Below are positions 41,801-53,600 of a stretch of 64,000 nucleotides of DNA, piece by piece. The stretch covers positions 89,631,784-89,695,783 of the forward strand of contig OW804096.1 of NCBI GenBank assembly GCA_942159475.1, written 5' to 3'. Numbering within the stretch: position 1 is the stretch's first letter; every line of letters starts with the position of its first letter. The position numbers were made by a program, and so were the translations under genes. The stretch is from Sthenelais limicola (taxonomy: Eukaryota; Annelida; Polychaeta; Phyllodocida; Sigalionidae). A model generated the notes under the pieces. That model saw only the letters and a list, made by a program, of their open reading frames with translations. It was not told the DNA's origin and searched no databases.

Positions 41801-42272
41801 GAACTCTGCAGTTATTACGATTTACTGTGCGTAACATTGAGAAAATGTGTTTCAGTTTGCATGTAGCCTTTTTATTGTACATTCTAGTATGTCTTTATTC
41901 GCTTGAATCTTGAATGAAGACACGTGAGCAGAAAATGGTTATTCTGCACTCGTTCATATCAAAATACCCATGATATATCTAATCATATTTATGAAAATGG
42001 GGTTGATTTAATGATGTTGAGAATATTGTATGAAGCAACAAGACAAAAACACTTAATCTGCACAATCAATTATATTTGAAAATCATGGATAATGAAAATA
42101 CAGTCAATTATGTATGGCATAGACATATGTTATGGTGATAGCATATAGACCGTGGTTACAAAACACTAAATTACTGTTTAAGGTAGAAAATGTGCAAGGT
42201 GATTGAATTTGAAAAAAGCCAGTATACTCATCTGGTTGTGTGTCTAGGGGTGGGGTGAGGGCAGGGGCGAAT

Positions 42273-44060
42273 TCAATCTAAACTTAATCGCGGTGAATTT
42301 AGCAGTTTTACACACAGCCAGATAAAAATTGCATCTAGCAGTTTCGCACAGAGCCAGATAATCACTGAGAAGAAAACTAGGACTATCACGATCAAAGTAA
42401 AAATAAATAAGACCACATCCAACATCAAATATTGGTACCATGGCATATCCAGAGCGCGAGAACGAAGGTGGTCGCCGCCGTATTTGAGTACATGGTTTAT
42501 CCAGTAGACTGCGCGTTTTAGCGGTGTGAATGACCTGTCCCTGAATATGTCTGAAGCCTTTTGTATGTTATGATGGAAAGATGTATTAGAAGTGATACTT
42601 TCGACAGCTCCTATGAGGTGTTCTGCGGTGAAACTGAGTTGGTCGAGGCATACACCAAAGCCGTGAGTAGCCATACGTTTACAGTTGTATGCTTGATCAG
42701 CGAACAGGGGAATCCCAATCATGGGAATGCCGTGGTACAGTGCTTCCATCTGACCATTGGCCCCGCAATGTGTGACAAATATCTTCATGTTGGGATGCCC
42801 GAGCAAATCATTCTGAGGGAGCCACTCCATAAGTTTAACATTACTGGACACCGAGTCGGATTCATCGGGATCGTGTTTCCACAAGATCGTTAAATTCATT
42901 TTAGCGAAAGCCTTTTTACATTCCGCATAAAACTCTCGCCCAATTTTAAATGAGATGGACCCGAATGTAACCAATATAACCCCCTCTTTTGCAGTATTCA
43001 TGAAGGATTCTAAATCCGACGGTAACTGCCCAGCTGGCTTAATAGAAAGTCCCCCTACATTGATTTCATTCGGCATCAAAGGTCGTGGGTAATCGATTAG
43101 AATATCATTATGGATAAGAAAAAGAAGGCATTTTCCAGTGATCCGATTCAAACTGATTACTGGTTGGTTTCTTATATACTTGCTCAATAATCTATCGGAG
43201 AGAAAATCTATATTATGATTAAAGGCAATCCATTCTAAATTCTGCCATAGGTTATCCAATCTCTCGCAAAATGTCATCTTTTCTGTGTATCCTTTACTAA
43301 GCAGATTGCTCGGTGTCACTGAAAATAGTCCTGGGTTACGGGAGATCCATGGCTCATATAATGTGGTCAAACTCACGAAAGGCACTCCTAAACTGTAGGG
43401 TATAATCACTAAACATCGACTGCGAACATGTAGATCAACAACTATGAGGTCTAACCTCAGTGACACAAGCTGTTCAAAGTAGATATCATCGCTTAGACCA
43501 TTGATGCAAGTATTTGTATACTCTTCTCGGTTTTCCCACAAAGCTCCTATGTAACTTTTCCTCACCGCTGAGAGCAGATCGGCCATTCTTTTTCTATCGA
43601 GAGTCATGACATCAGTTCTCTTTGTCTCGTGTAGTATTGGAATGACCTGAAATTGAATTTTAAACTACTATACATAGATCCATGGGAACCGTCACTATCA
43701 GATTCCTCTCAAAACACTCCACTAAGGGATTCTTTATAGGAATAACAGATTAACTGATAGATTTGAAACAAGTATTGCAATAACTGATCCCGATACCAAA
43801 CAATAAGAACTAGTAACGCCCTATAGGGAATATAATTTACTCACCTGACCCTTGGAATATCTATCTTTTGGGGGAAAGTTATGTGCTAGTCCCATATACA
43901 CACTGTGTCCTTCATCAGCAAGGCTTTCACCTATCATGTACATTTTCTGCACATGGCTCGGATAATTATGAGGTAACAAAAGGATGCGTTTGGAATCAAG
44001 ACAGTGAAAAATTCCTAACATGGCAATAAATCCATACTTGAAATTAAGTTGAGAGTACAT
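42273..44060 (-). CDS. UDP-glucuronosyltransferase (UGT), two exons
   Basis: Exon 1 is 44060-43845 (ATG, 72 codons, donor GTGAGTAA). Exon 2 is 43646-42273 (acceptor aatttcag, phase 0). Total about 529 aa, a normal UGT length. It has an N-terminal signal-like hydrophobic stretch; the acceptor-binding domain; the UGT signature at about residues 365-410 (WLPQNDLLGHPNMKIFVTHC, then G.NG..EA.YHG.PM.G.P.F.DQ); and a C-terminal membrane anchor (LFIFTLIVIVLVFFSVIIWL). UGTs move sugar from UDP-sugars to small lipophilic molecules in the ER lumen. The tail after the anchor holds two copies of an IWLC.KLL unit and lacks the usual dilysine signal. VTFGS precedes the signature as in the family. Confidence 0.94.
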
Positions 44061-44416
44061 AGTACCGGTACCTGCCCAATTGCTTTGGAAAATGTTACAA
44101 TGTGAGCGTTGTAACTGACATACGGCCTTCTATTATTGCAGTTAATCATCTTGGTTATTGAAAATAAATATCAAGATAAGATACCACGGCTTAAATGCGA
44201 AACTCAATATACACATGTGATAGATAAGATAAAGCCCTGACCCAAAAATATAACTTATCTGAAATGGCTCATTAAATCTCTGCCATATATCAGTAAGTCT
44301 TCCAATGTGTGCCCAGCAACAAAAATGTCTTAATTTACCTTCTATATTGTAGTTACGATGTCCGAAATATGGTTTATTTACATAATTTGATTTATCAATG
44401 GAATAAACTAATTATT
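44061..44416. other. Upstream region of the UGT gene
   Basis: Presumed promoter and 5' UTR on the minus strand. No TATA box or other site could be assigned. Confidence 0.35.
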
Positions 44417-44890
44417 AAGGCTGGGTTCCACTGGCCGGCTTCTCTTCCCGTTTCTTTGCTCCCGCTTTTAAAGAACCGGGAGCAAGAAGCTGAAGGTATA
44501 CCGGAATGGGTGCTATTGCCCCGCTACTTCCACCGCTACTTCCACCGCTACTCAGAAATCTAAGCAGACGACATTTTATTTTCACATAGAAATGGACGCA
44601 TCAAGTAGCGCGAGGGGTAACGTAGAGTGGTGCCATTGCCCCGCTTCAGCTCCCGCTACTTCCCGCTACCTCCCGCTACAAAGTAGCGGCGCTTCAAATC
44701 AAACATGTTTGATCGAAGCGGGGGCACTCTACGCTTCGAAAACGCTCCAAAAGAAGCGGGAAGTAACGTGGCTTTGTAGCGGGAGCCAATAGCACCCATC
44801 CCCGTTACTCTCCCGCTTCTGCTCCCGCTTCTTTCATCAAGAAGCGGGAGCAGTAGCGGGAGAAGTAGCTGGCCAGTGGAACCCACCCTT
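44417..44890. mobile_element. TIR element (about 474 bp), MITE-like, with internal GAAGCGGGAG repeats
   Basis: Ends AAGGCTGGGTTCCACTGGCC (left) and the reverse complement of GGCCAGTGGAACCCACCCTT (right) match with one or two differences and are set in ATTATT/AATAA flanks, suggesting a TTA- or TTAA-type target site. The interior consists largely of cccgctacttc/gaagcgggag units in both orientations and so is itself strongly foldback. No transposase. It would need a partner in trans. Confidence 0.85.
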
Positions 44891-47800
44891 AATAAAGGCT
44901 CTTGTTGGTAACTAGCTTGGTATATATGACATATCGGGGATATGTTATTTTAAAAGTCCAATAATGTATCCACATCCCTATACAATTGGATAAAAGATAA
45001 TAATGGTTACTCCTTGACACATTAAACTTGAATCCGGACACAACACAACAATCTTTCATATCTACATCCATAGTTCAGGTAAAAGAGATCTTCAGCCAGT
45101 ATCTTAGAATCCCAAGTGTATTGGGACTGCCAGCGATAAGTATGCACCATGCAAGAAGGTATAACTGCAAAATCTATCAGCAGTCCTGCACAGAATTACA
45201 ACCTTCCACGTGCTCTAGACTGGGAATATTATTTTTCTCCATAAAAATAATGTAATAATCCTATATTTCTCCAAATATTTGCTTGTATGTGCATGTAAAC
45301 TATAAGCTATGATCTGTGAAGCGCTTGCCATGTCATATCAGCCAGCTACCGAGTGAGTGGTGTAGGTGGAGCCACTTCCCAGCCACCAAGGAACCCCTCG
45401 CCAACCTATTTTGAGAGTAAAGAAGAATTCTAGGAACACTAGCCAACTGACTGGACCTTTGCTATCGATTTGCTAACTTATTCAGGGATGTCCGTATAGA
45501 ATTTAACCCTATTTACAGAGGTTTATAATACCCATTTACGAAGATATATAATCACTGTGATGTGGCATTGTCCACGCATATATATCGAGAAGGCCCTTAA
45601 AGTAGTTTCCATGTATACTCATGTATATGCGTCTAGGCACGTAGAAGGTTATTAATTATCCTTATACCCATTGTTATATTGAATGTCACGTCACGTACAT
45701 TGCAACTCAAATAAAAGGAGCAGAGAATCTGTGCTACCATACCATTCTGAATTACAACCTCGACGCTTCGACTTCAATTTTTGCCTATAGTGACTACAGG
45801 TCTTTGGACATCTACTATATTCCCCTAAGGAATATGAGAGTTATTATAGATAGATTATTCTCCTGAACTTGGAGACTAACAATGGTGGAGAGTCCCTTAA
45901 AAGATCCAAAGGGTGCCAGCTTAAGAGAGTGTGTCTGCCTACAAAGAAGAAAAGACAGCTGTCACACGGACCAGATGGCAGATAAACTGGCAGAAGACTG
46001 ACTTTTTGACAATGAAGGTAGGTGTAAAATGTTGTCTGCTAGCAGTCACTGAGATATGGCTTACTAATGTATAGACAAGTGGGAAACATAAAAAACCACT
46101 ATGGTTACAATGGTGCACTCACAATAATACAGTTCTTACATAAAGGAAGGTGAGTTTTTGATCTGTGATGCGACTGCAGGTAGACAGAATCTATTTATAA
46201 ATACTACCATGTCAAAAAGTCAGGTCAGTTCAAGTCTAGACTATGAAAAGATCAGTATACTATAGGTTGTAAAAACAAGGATTGAACAATTTCGGAATAT
46301 GTTATACATGCAGTAAGCATATTCTAGGGGAACTAAAAAAACTATAAAGAAGTTGGTCGAGATATTTTTAAAGAAGAAAAATTGATAAAATGTATTAACA
46401 TCTTGAAGAGGAGGTGAAATAATATATACATCCCTTTATCTGACAATGTGCTGTAATGACTGTATCATTAGAAGAACAACTTGGAGGACAATATGGACCT
46501 TTGTGTGTTTCAGATCATATATGTTTCATGTTCCATCAATCGTGGAGAACCAGGCTTCGATTAGTACATTTTAAAACCGAATTTATTGGACATTTAAGTT
46601 GGAGTTTGTGCGCTAGAGGAAGGCAATGCATTCCTACATGAGTTGTAGCATAGGGCTGCCTTTGCATAAAGCCCAGAAGGGATCAAAGGGAGCATGTATA
46701 AGGACATATCACGCTCTACAAATGAAAGAGAAGAAATAGTAATGCTTCCCTATATCTATTCAAGGATTAATGACCGATATTAAGGGGCTGTTGGTAACTG
46801 TTTGGTTTATAATCCCGAGGTGAAGCCGAGGAATTATACACAAACCGTGTACCAGCAGGCCCGAAATGGAAGTTATTAATCTTTTTAGTCCCTGCCTAAG
46901 GTCGTTGTAACCCAAGCAAGTTCGTGACAGTGACTAAAATGATCTAGCGTATCATCTGCTTTATCCACATCGTATGACCAGACTTCGAATCCTATCCTAT
47001 ATTCCTCAATGACAACCTGCGTGAATCCAACCCGATATTCTAAACAACTGACACCAACGAATTAAAATAGTTAACTGTTTTATTATAATTATATGCTTTT
47101 AATAATACTAATAGACAAAACATTTTGTAGGCATAAAGTTTAATTATTGCGGTACACTTGGGAAAAAACGCATTGGTTGCCATGACTTCCACATGTAATA
47201 TTCACTATAGTGACATGCGCACGGTGCATAAATCACTCTGTTGCTCTCAGACCAATGCATTTAATGTTATGCCTCATGGTCTCATGTAAGAATGTGCTGG
47301 TAGTATCATGTTAATTTCAATTCTTTTAAAATTAGTTTATATATATTTCTCTCTTTCATTAACGAGTTACTCACGCACAAGCGGCCAGTCAAAGAGCTGT
47401 CGAGGTGAGAGTAGCCAGGCTCTCGCCCAGCTGCACTCACCACGGCAGCCATCATACTTTCACCGCGCCTAGTCCTTTCACCGCGCGTAGTATTTTCACC
47501 GCGCGTAGTGTTTCATCTTTTCTTAAAATTCTTTATTAAATATAACAAGTCTGCCCCTCCCTAACTCGGGTCGAGGCCCATCTCTGCTATAAGCTGCTAT
47601 GCCCTATGTTTGGCCGATTAGAACCATTTCGTGAGCACCAGCCATATAAAATCTTTATTTTTCAATAACCTCAATGTAGGCCTACTTATTGTTATTCCAG
47701 CAAACAGAAGGAGTTTTAATGTATTTTCTCCGGATCATATCTATGAACATCCGAATCCTGTAAATGAAAAGATTATTGCATTCCCTAGCTATAAATAACA

Positions 47801-48471
47801 TATCGTGTTCAATTAGGGGCAAAATCCGGGTATATTCAGTTGCCTTTTAATAGAGGACTACATAATGATGTCCTCCAATATAATGTACCTAACATCGAGC
47901 CTGTCATATTATAGTTCAGTGGTAACAAGTATATGGTAGTGATTAGTAACATATGGTATCCCACCGAGACCGTTATGCAAGGCGGATCAGGGAAAGAAAA
48001 ACAGGTGCTGGTAAAGGCCAATGGAATCTATTAGAGTAAAATAGTGAGGCAAGCAATAACTGTAACTTCGTTTGGGCCAAACCTAAAAAAAATATACCCC
48101 ATGGGAAGTGCACACAGTTAAATCTAAGGTCGGATTTAAGTGTAAAGCTGATCAGGGATTATTGTTTCATTAATCCAGCGACCAAAGGTTTTCAAATAAC
48201 AAAATGGCACGTGTGATTTATAAGTTCAGGGAACCTTCGGTATCTTTACACATATATACATTAGGCGATTCAGCAACATAAAGACCATGTGCAATGTAGG
48301 AGTCCGTGGTCAAGCCCCAGGATAAATTACATTTATATCATGGAAAGCGGATCATAAGGTGAATATGATTCGTGGATGTTAAAAAAAAGTTTAATATTCG
48401 GAATCTTAGTGGATGTAATGTGGTAGTCCGGATATTTGTGAACCAGAGCAGCAACAGATTCCTCAATCAAA
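44891..48471. other. Intergenic region with small repeats
   Basis: No gene supported. It contains an imperfect 77-bp foldback at 46785-46861, three 17-18-bp tandem units of tttcaccgcgcgtagt at 47457-47512, and a stretch ending ...ggagactaaca before atggtggagagtccc (45860-45896) that resembles an LTR end plus primer site, though no partner LTR was found. Confidence 0.5.
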
Positions 48472-50622
48472 ATGTCCGAGAATGTGTGGAAAGCCGCCAT
48501 GTCGGCAATGCAAAGTAGCCTTACCACAATGAAAGTAGAAACCGATGGTTTAAAGGCAGAAAATACAAAACTCAATAAGATGAATACTATATTAGAACAA
48601 GAAAATCATACATTAAAAAAGAAAGGCCTCACACCAGCCACATCCAGCTTGGAAATGGAAAACATGAAAGTAACAGTAGATAGTCTAAAAGTCGAAAATG
48701 CAATGTTAAAGGAGCAAAGAAATACTGCAAATACGGAGCCAGAGGTGAAAGCTGAAATAAGAAGGTTAAAAGAAACTGTTGCTGATCTACAGTCAGAAAA
48801 TGCTGCTCTGAGAAATAAAGTTGTCGATGGTAGCGGAAAGAAATCTGAGGACGGAGAAAACGGTGAACTTTTGCAAACATATCAGACAACAATAACTAAA
48901 TTACAATCAGAAAATAAGCAAAATGCACGTGAAATTAGTATTTTAGTTGGTAAATTTAGAAAGGCGGAGACTGCCCGCGTACAATTCATGACCGAGAATG
49001 AACTGATGAAGGCCGAGATGAAAACCATGACGGAGACGGTCAAGAAGGCTGAAAGTGACAGAGATAAAATACGTCAAATGCTCCAAGATGTAACTCGAAT
49101 GCACGCAATGAAAGGCGATGACAAGGATTCCCAAATCACAAGTCTGGAAGAAAGGTTGGCATCTCTCGATAAAATCATCCTTAAGTCAAGTCAGGATGTG
49201 AAAGAAAAGGGACAGAAAATTGAGCGTTTAATGACCGCAATAGATGAACTACGCAATGACCTCCAGGTTTCAGAAAGAGAAAAGGAGATATTGAGGAAAG
49301 ATGTGAAAGATAAGGAAGATAGGGTAGAAAGTCTGAGAAAAGAGGTTCAGAGAGCCATTGAAGACAGGGAAGGTTTAATAAGTTCCCTTGATGGGGACAA
49401 ACAAAAAGAAGCGCACACTCTTGAACGCTTAATGAATCAATTAGAAAAGGCCACGAGTGAAAAAGAAGGTTATAAAAAGCAAAAAGAAGATTTGGAGAGC
49501 AAGAAACTCGAGCTTGAGAGCCGATTAAATGTAGAAAGAGAAGAGTTGCAACGGGCAGAGCAAGAGAGAGAAAACCTGCGTAGAGAACGGGCGGAGCTGC
49601 AGAAGAGGATGGCCAAACTTGAAGATGAGGGTAGCGAAAGACAGGCAGACATCGAAAAATTGACACGCGATAATGAAAGCCTAATGAGTCAAAATACCAA
49701 ACTGTCAGCCCGAGTTGATTCGTTAAAGAAGGAAAACAATAAATTGAATGCTGAACTAGACGATTTATCAGATGAGGTAGCTGTTCTAACGCAAACAAAG
49801 GGAGACATTAGTAAAAACAGAGAACTGGTCACGCGTTATGAAGATGAAAGCAGGGAACTGAGAAGCAAGGTGGCAGATCTGTCCACTAAATTAGAATCAA
49901 CCGAGGATGCAGCAAAAATGTATAAGGAAAGTTCGAAGGAGAAGGCAAGACAATTGGCAAAAATGAAGGAGCAGTTTTCAGGAAGTGGGGCGGAACTCAG
50001 CAAGCTCAAGGTAAAGCTGGAAATATTGGAGGCAAAGCATGAAAAGCTGGAAGAGGAAAATAATGAATTAGTTGAAATTGCAAAAGAGAAGAATCGACAG
50101 AATCAAGAATCTATAGGCGAGGTCTCAAATCTTAAGCTCCAAAATCTAATGTTGATGAAGGAGTTGAACTTCAGTCCTCCTAGCATCAATCTGGACGACA
50201 TGAGTGATGGATCAGACAGTAAAATAAAGGAACTAACTGCTCAGATAAAAAAACTAAAGGAAGAAAATAAAAGACTGCGAGCGACGCTTACGATGAAAGA
50301 CATGACTGAAGCAAACTACATCAGTGAGATGACCCAATTACAAAACCAAATCCAGAAAAAGGAAGCGGAACTTAAAAAGTCGGAGACCACATTGAGAAAA
50401 CAACGGGATTGGGTAGATGATATTATTTACGATAAGGTTAAAAACGAGAAAAACCAACTGGTCAAAGGCATCGAAAAGTTCTCCAGTATTTCCTTACCAA
50501 ATATACAAAGAGCTGCGTTAGTGTCATCCCCTCAAACAACCAAAAGGTTTAGTAGTGACAGTAAGCTGGGACCTCGGTCGCGCATGCAAGGCGGTTATAT
50601 GAAGAATTTTAAAAAGCGATAA
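48472..50622 (+). CDS. Long coiled-coil protein, intronless
   Basis: A 716-codon frame from ATG 48472 (context tcaaaATGT) to TAA. Residues ~15-620 are almost continuous heptad-type coiled coil rich in Lys, Glu, Leu and Gln (for example KAENTKLNKMNTILEQENH, RLKETVADLQSEN, REKEILRKDVKDKEDR). A Ser-rich break comes at about 565-580 (PPSINLDDMSDGSDS), and the basic tail ends GGYMKNFKKR. There is no motor, membrane or signal segment. It resembles SMC, myosin-tail and golgin proteins only in composition, so no orthologue is named. Coiled-coil proteins usually act as scaffolds or tethers. The lack of introns is unlike its neighbours and could mean an old retrocopy. Confidence 0.88.
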   Translation: MSENVWKAAMSAMQSSLTTMKVETDGLKAENTKLNKMNTILEQENHTLKKKGLTPATSSLEMENMKVTVDSLKVENAMLKEQRNTANTEPEVKAEIRRLKETVADLQSENAALRNKVVDGSGKKSEDGENGELLQTYQTTITKLQSENKQNAREISILVGKFRKAETARVQFMTENELMKAEMKTMTETVKKAESDRDKIRQMLQDVTRMHAMKGDDKDSQITSLEERLASLDKIILKSSQDVKEKGQKIERLMTAIDELRNDLQVSEREKEILRKDVKDKEDRVESLRKEVQRAIEDREGLISSLDGDKQKEAHTLERLMNQLEKATSEKEGYKKQKEDLESKKLELESRLNVEREELQRAEQERENLRRERAELQKRMAKLEDEGSERQADIEKLTRDNESLMSQNTKLSARVDSLKKENNKLNAELDDLSDEVAVLTQTKGDISKNRELVTRYEDESRELRSKVADLSTKLESTEDAAKMYKESSKEKARQLAKMKEQFSGSGAELSKLKVKLEILEAKHEKLEEENNELVEIAKEKNRQNQESIGEVSNLKLQNLMLMKELNFSPPSINLDDMSDGSDSKIKELTAQIKKLKEENKRLRATLTMKDMTEANYISEMTQLQNQIQKKEAELKKSETTLRKQRDWVDDIIYDKVKNEKNQLVKGIEKFSSISLPNIQRAALVSSPQTTKRFSSDSKLGPRSRMQGGYMKNFKKR

Positions 50623-53600
50623 TCGTATAACATTGTATCAAACTATGTACAGATGAAGTCTAGAAGGAAGAGCTAGGATGATATGGTCGGTAATTTTCTT
50701 CAAAGTTATTCAAGGGGCATTTATATAATTATAAAGAATTCAGATGCGACTTGTGTTTGTTCATTATCAGGATCGAGTTTAGATTAATTTTTAAAACATT
50801 CAACCTGTATCCCAGGGGCTGCCGTTGGCTAAATCATTTTTTATATTAGAAACATAATCCCCCGGCCCTGTATCAGGAAAGTTTATATAAAGGGAAAAGA
50901 GACACATAAACCTTTGTCCGCGACGAAAAGAATGTAAATACCGTGGAAGTCGGGCCTTATTGGAGGTGCTAAACCCAGAGTACATAAACAGTCACGTTGT
51001 TAAGCTAACCTAATGGCTTATCAATGAATTATTGAAGGTCTTTAGGAAAATTGATGCATAAGATATTCCGAAGGAATTGATAGCGAACGAGTCTTTAGCT
51101 TGTTAATAATCCAGGTCTGACGGTATACATTAGGTATGGACAGATATGCTTCAATCTTTCTCTTCTATACAGATCGAGGTGAACCTGATCATAACGTAGG
51201 ATGAATAGTTTAATACCAAGCCCCTGCTCCTTGTTAAGAGCAAGGTCGAATTAGAAATCCAGAAATGCTTAAATAATAGCCTTCAAATTATTAAATAGAA
51301 TTGTCAGAGAATTGTACAATATAGCATGTTTAGGGTGTGATTATCTAAGATATCGTCCTTGTATGAGATAGGAGCAATTTCTTTAATCTAAAGTTCACTG
51401 AAATGAGACTTCTATCCCAAATAAGACCATATAGGTTATGATATTCATATAATCGTTTACATACATCATCATACATCAGTACTAAATCAGTAAAATCTAT
51501 TATTTCATGGGGAGCATTTCTGATATTACATTTGAGAAGAATGCAATATTGTTGATTTATAAAGCTATTTATTACAATCTGAACTGATTTAGTCAAGGCT
51601 AGAGTTATCATTAAAGAATGGCAAAAGTGTCCATGTTTCTTTCTGTGGTAAATAGTTGAACGTACTATCACGAGCTATAGGTATAGTATCAAGGACCATC
51701 TTTGATAGTATTAATACGCCGACGTTTAGATCGATAACCCAGGCGATCAGCGATGGGTCTGAAGTAATGAACAATGTACATATATATGGGTGTGATGGAA
51801 TGAAGTGTATATCCATGTATATGTATTCCCTAATATATGTCTGGTTAAAATAAAAAGGCAACAAGACTTGAGATATCAATATATCAATTAAACACGCTAT
51901 AATATTTATTAATATAACTCAAGAGTTAAATTAGCTTGATATATAATATGACTGGGGCTCTAGATCACTTAGTCCACCCCAGGTGGCAGCAAAAACAAGA
52001 CCTTTGGCCCCGCGTGCAGTTATATACAATGCGACTTACAACCTTATCATTTTTTACATATCGAGATCTCTAATATATTTGCATGGCACCATGTATTAGG
52101 CTTATAATAGATAGTCATTTTTGGTTTCCCGATCAATCTATATATTACATATGTATATATCGTATATATATATATTATATATACTTGAGCTTTTGAAGAA
52201 TAAAATATATTAAGATCAGGGAGATACGTCTTTTATACTTAAGTACATTATCTAAAATTCGCCGAAGAAACAGATGTCATGACCAGAGAAAATGAAACAT
52301 AGATTCGAATAAGTTAGACAGATACTACAACAAAGGAGCTAAAACGGAACCAAATATATGTTCCAAGTCAATTTGTTGTGGGTGAATAAGTTAAGTACTA
52401 CGTTACAAGGAACGAGTTCGGGGAGAATGTTACAAATTAATTTAACACAGTAGACATCATCAGGATTAATTTGGCAGGTGAAACATGATTTTCTTCTGGA
52501 ACACTTGTCCATGATTCTAAAGCCTCATAAGAAACTAAAGCCTCATAAGAAAATGTATAATAAGCATACATTACAAATGTAGATTTAAACCATGTATTGG
52601 TTCCAATATAAATTAACATTCATGATTGATAATACCAGTTTGCGGAACGACAGCATGAAAAATATCATAATGCTCGACTTCGTGGCTATAATAACATATG
52701 GAACTATCTGAAAACATGCAATAGCGAAGGTAACAGAATTCTGGCCTAATTCGGGGAGTTTCGGACATTAACAAATTTAGGCATCGAATTTATTCTTTCA
52801 AATCACAGCAAATACATCCTTGGGTCAAGGAAGATCTTAATCATAAGTCTTGAGGGAAACCAGTAAATATGCGTCCAATTTGCGAGTAAACTTCACACCC
52901 TGTGCCAAGTTTGGGTTAACATGAAAAAGCCTCAAAAAGAATGCTTACAAAGATGTGAGATGGATTATAGTCCTATATATTGATATTTCTAAGGAAAAGC
53001 CAACAAACTGACCAAGATTTCACTACATGATTTGATGCAGAAAGACTGTAAGAACATTAAAACATGAAAGATTTACAATTGGAAATGTATTCAGTGATTT
53101 GACTAATTATTACTAATTCATTCATAGATATATGAAGAAAACTGAAAACTAAATTACTTCCCTGTCACCGACATAACTGACATTGTGTTGTGATATCTGC
53201 TATATATCTAAGTCTTTTTTTCTGTTTTAGCCTACGTCATAAGCAGATGATAAATCTTAAAATACACAGTCCGTTTACAATTCATGTTCCTTAGGTATTT
53301 TTCTTGTGTTACACACATATGTATAAAAGTTCCAAGACCTTCAATGAAAAACACATTTCAGAGCAATGATACAAATAAACCTTGGAGAAAAGGAGCAGCG
53401 TTTTTGTTACTTAACTCATCAACAATCCCAATTTAAATTGGTCATCATAGTAAGAGTCTGGTAAAGCAGTAATAGGGATCTAAATCTTCAGGATATATTA
53501 GTTTATTATTGTGTGTATATTCATAGAGATGAGATTCTTTTGTATCATAGGCACGGTGAAATACTTTCAGTATTTAAGATAAACCTTATTGCAGTAACAA

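Noticed and set aside
49181..49798. 205-codon minus-strand frame
   Set aside because: Antisense shadow of the coiled-coil gene. Leu/Ser-rich by reverse complement of Lys/Glu codons.
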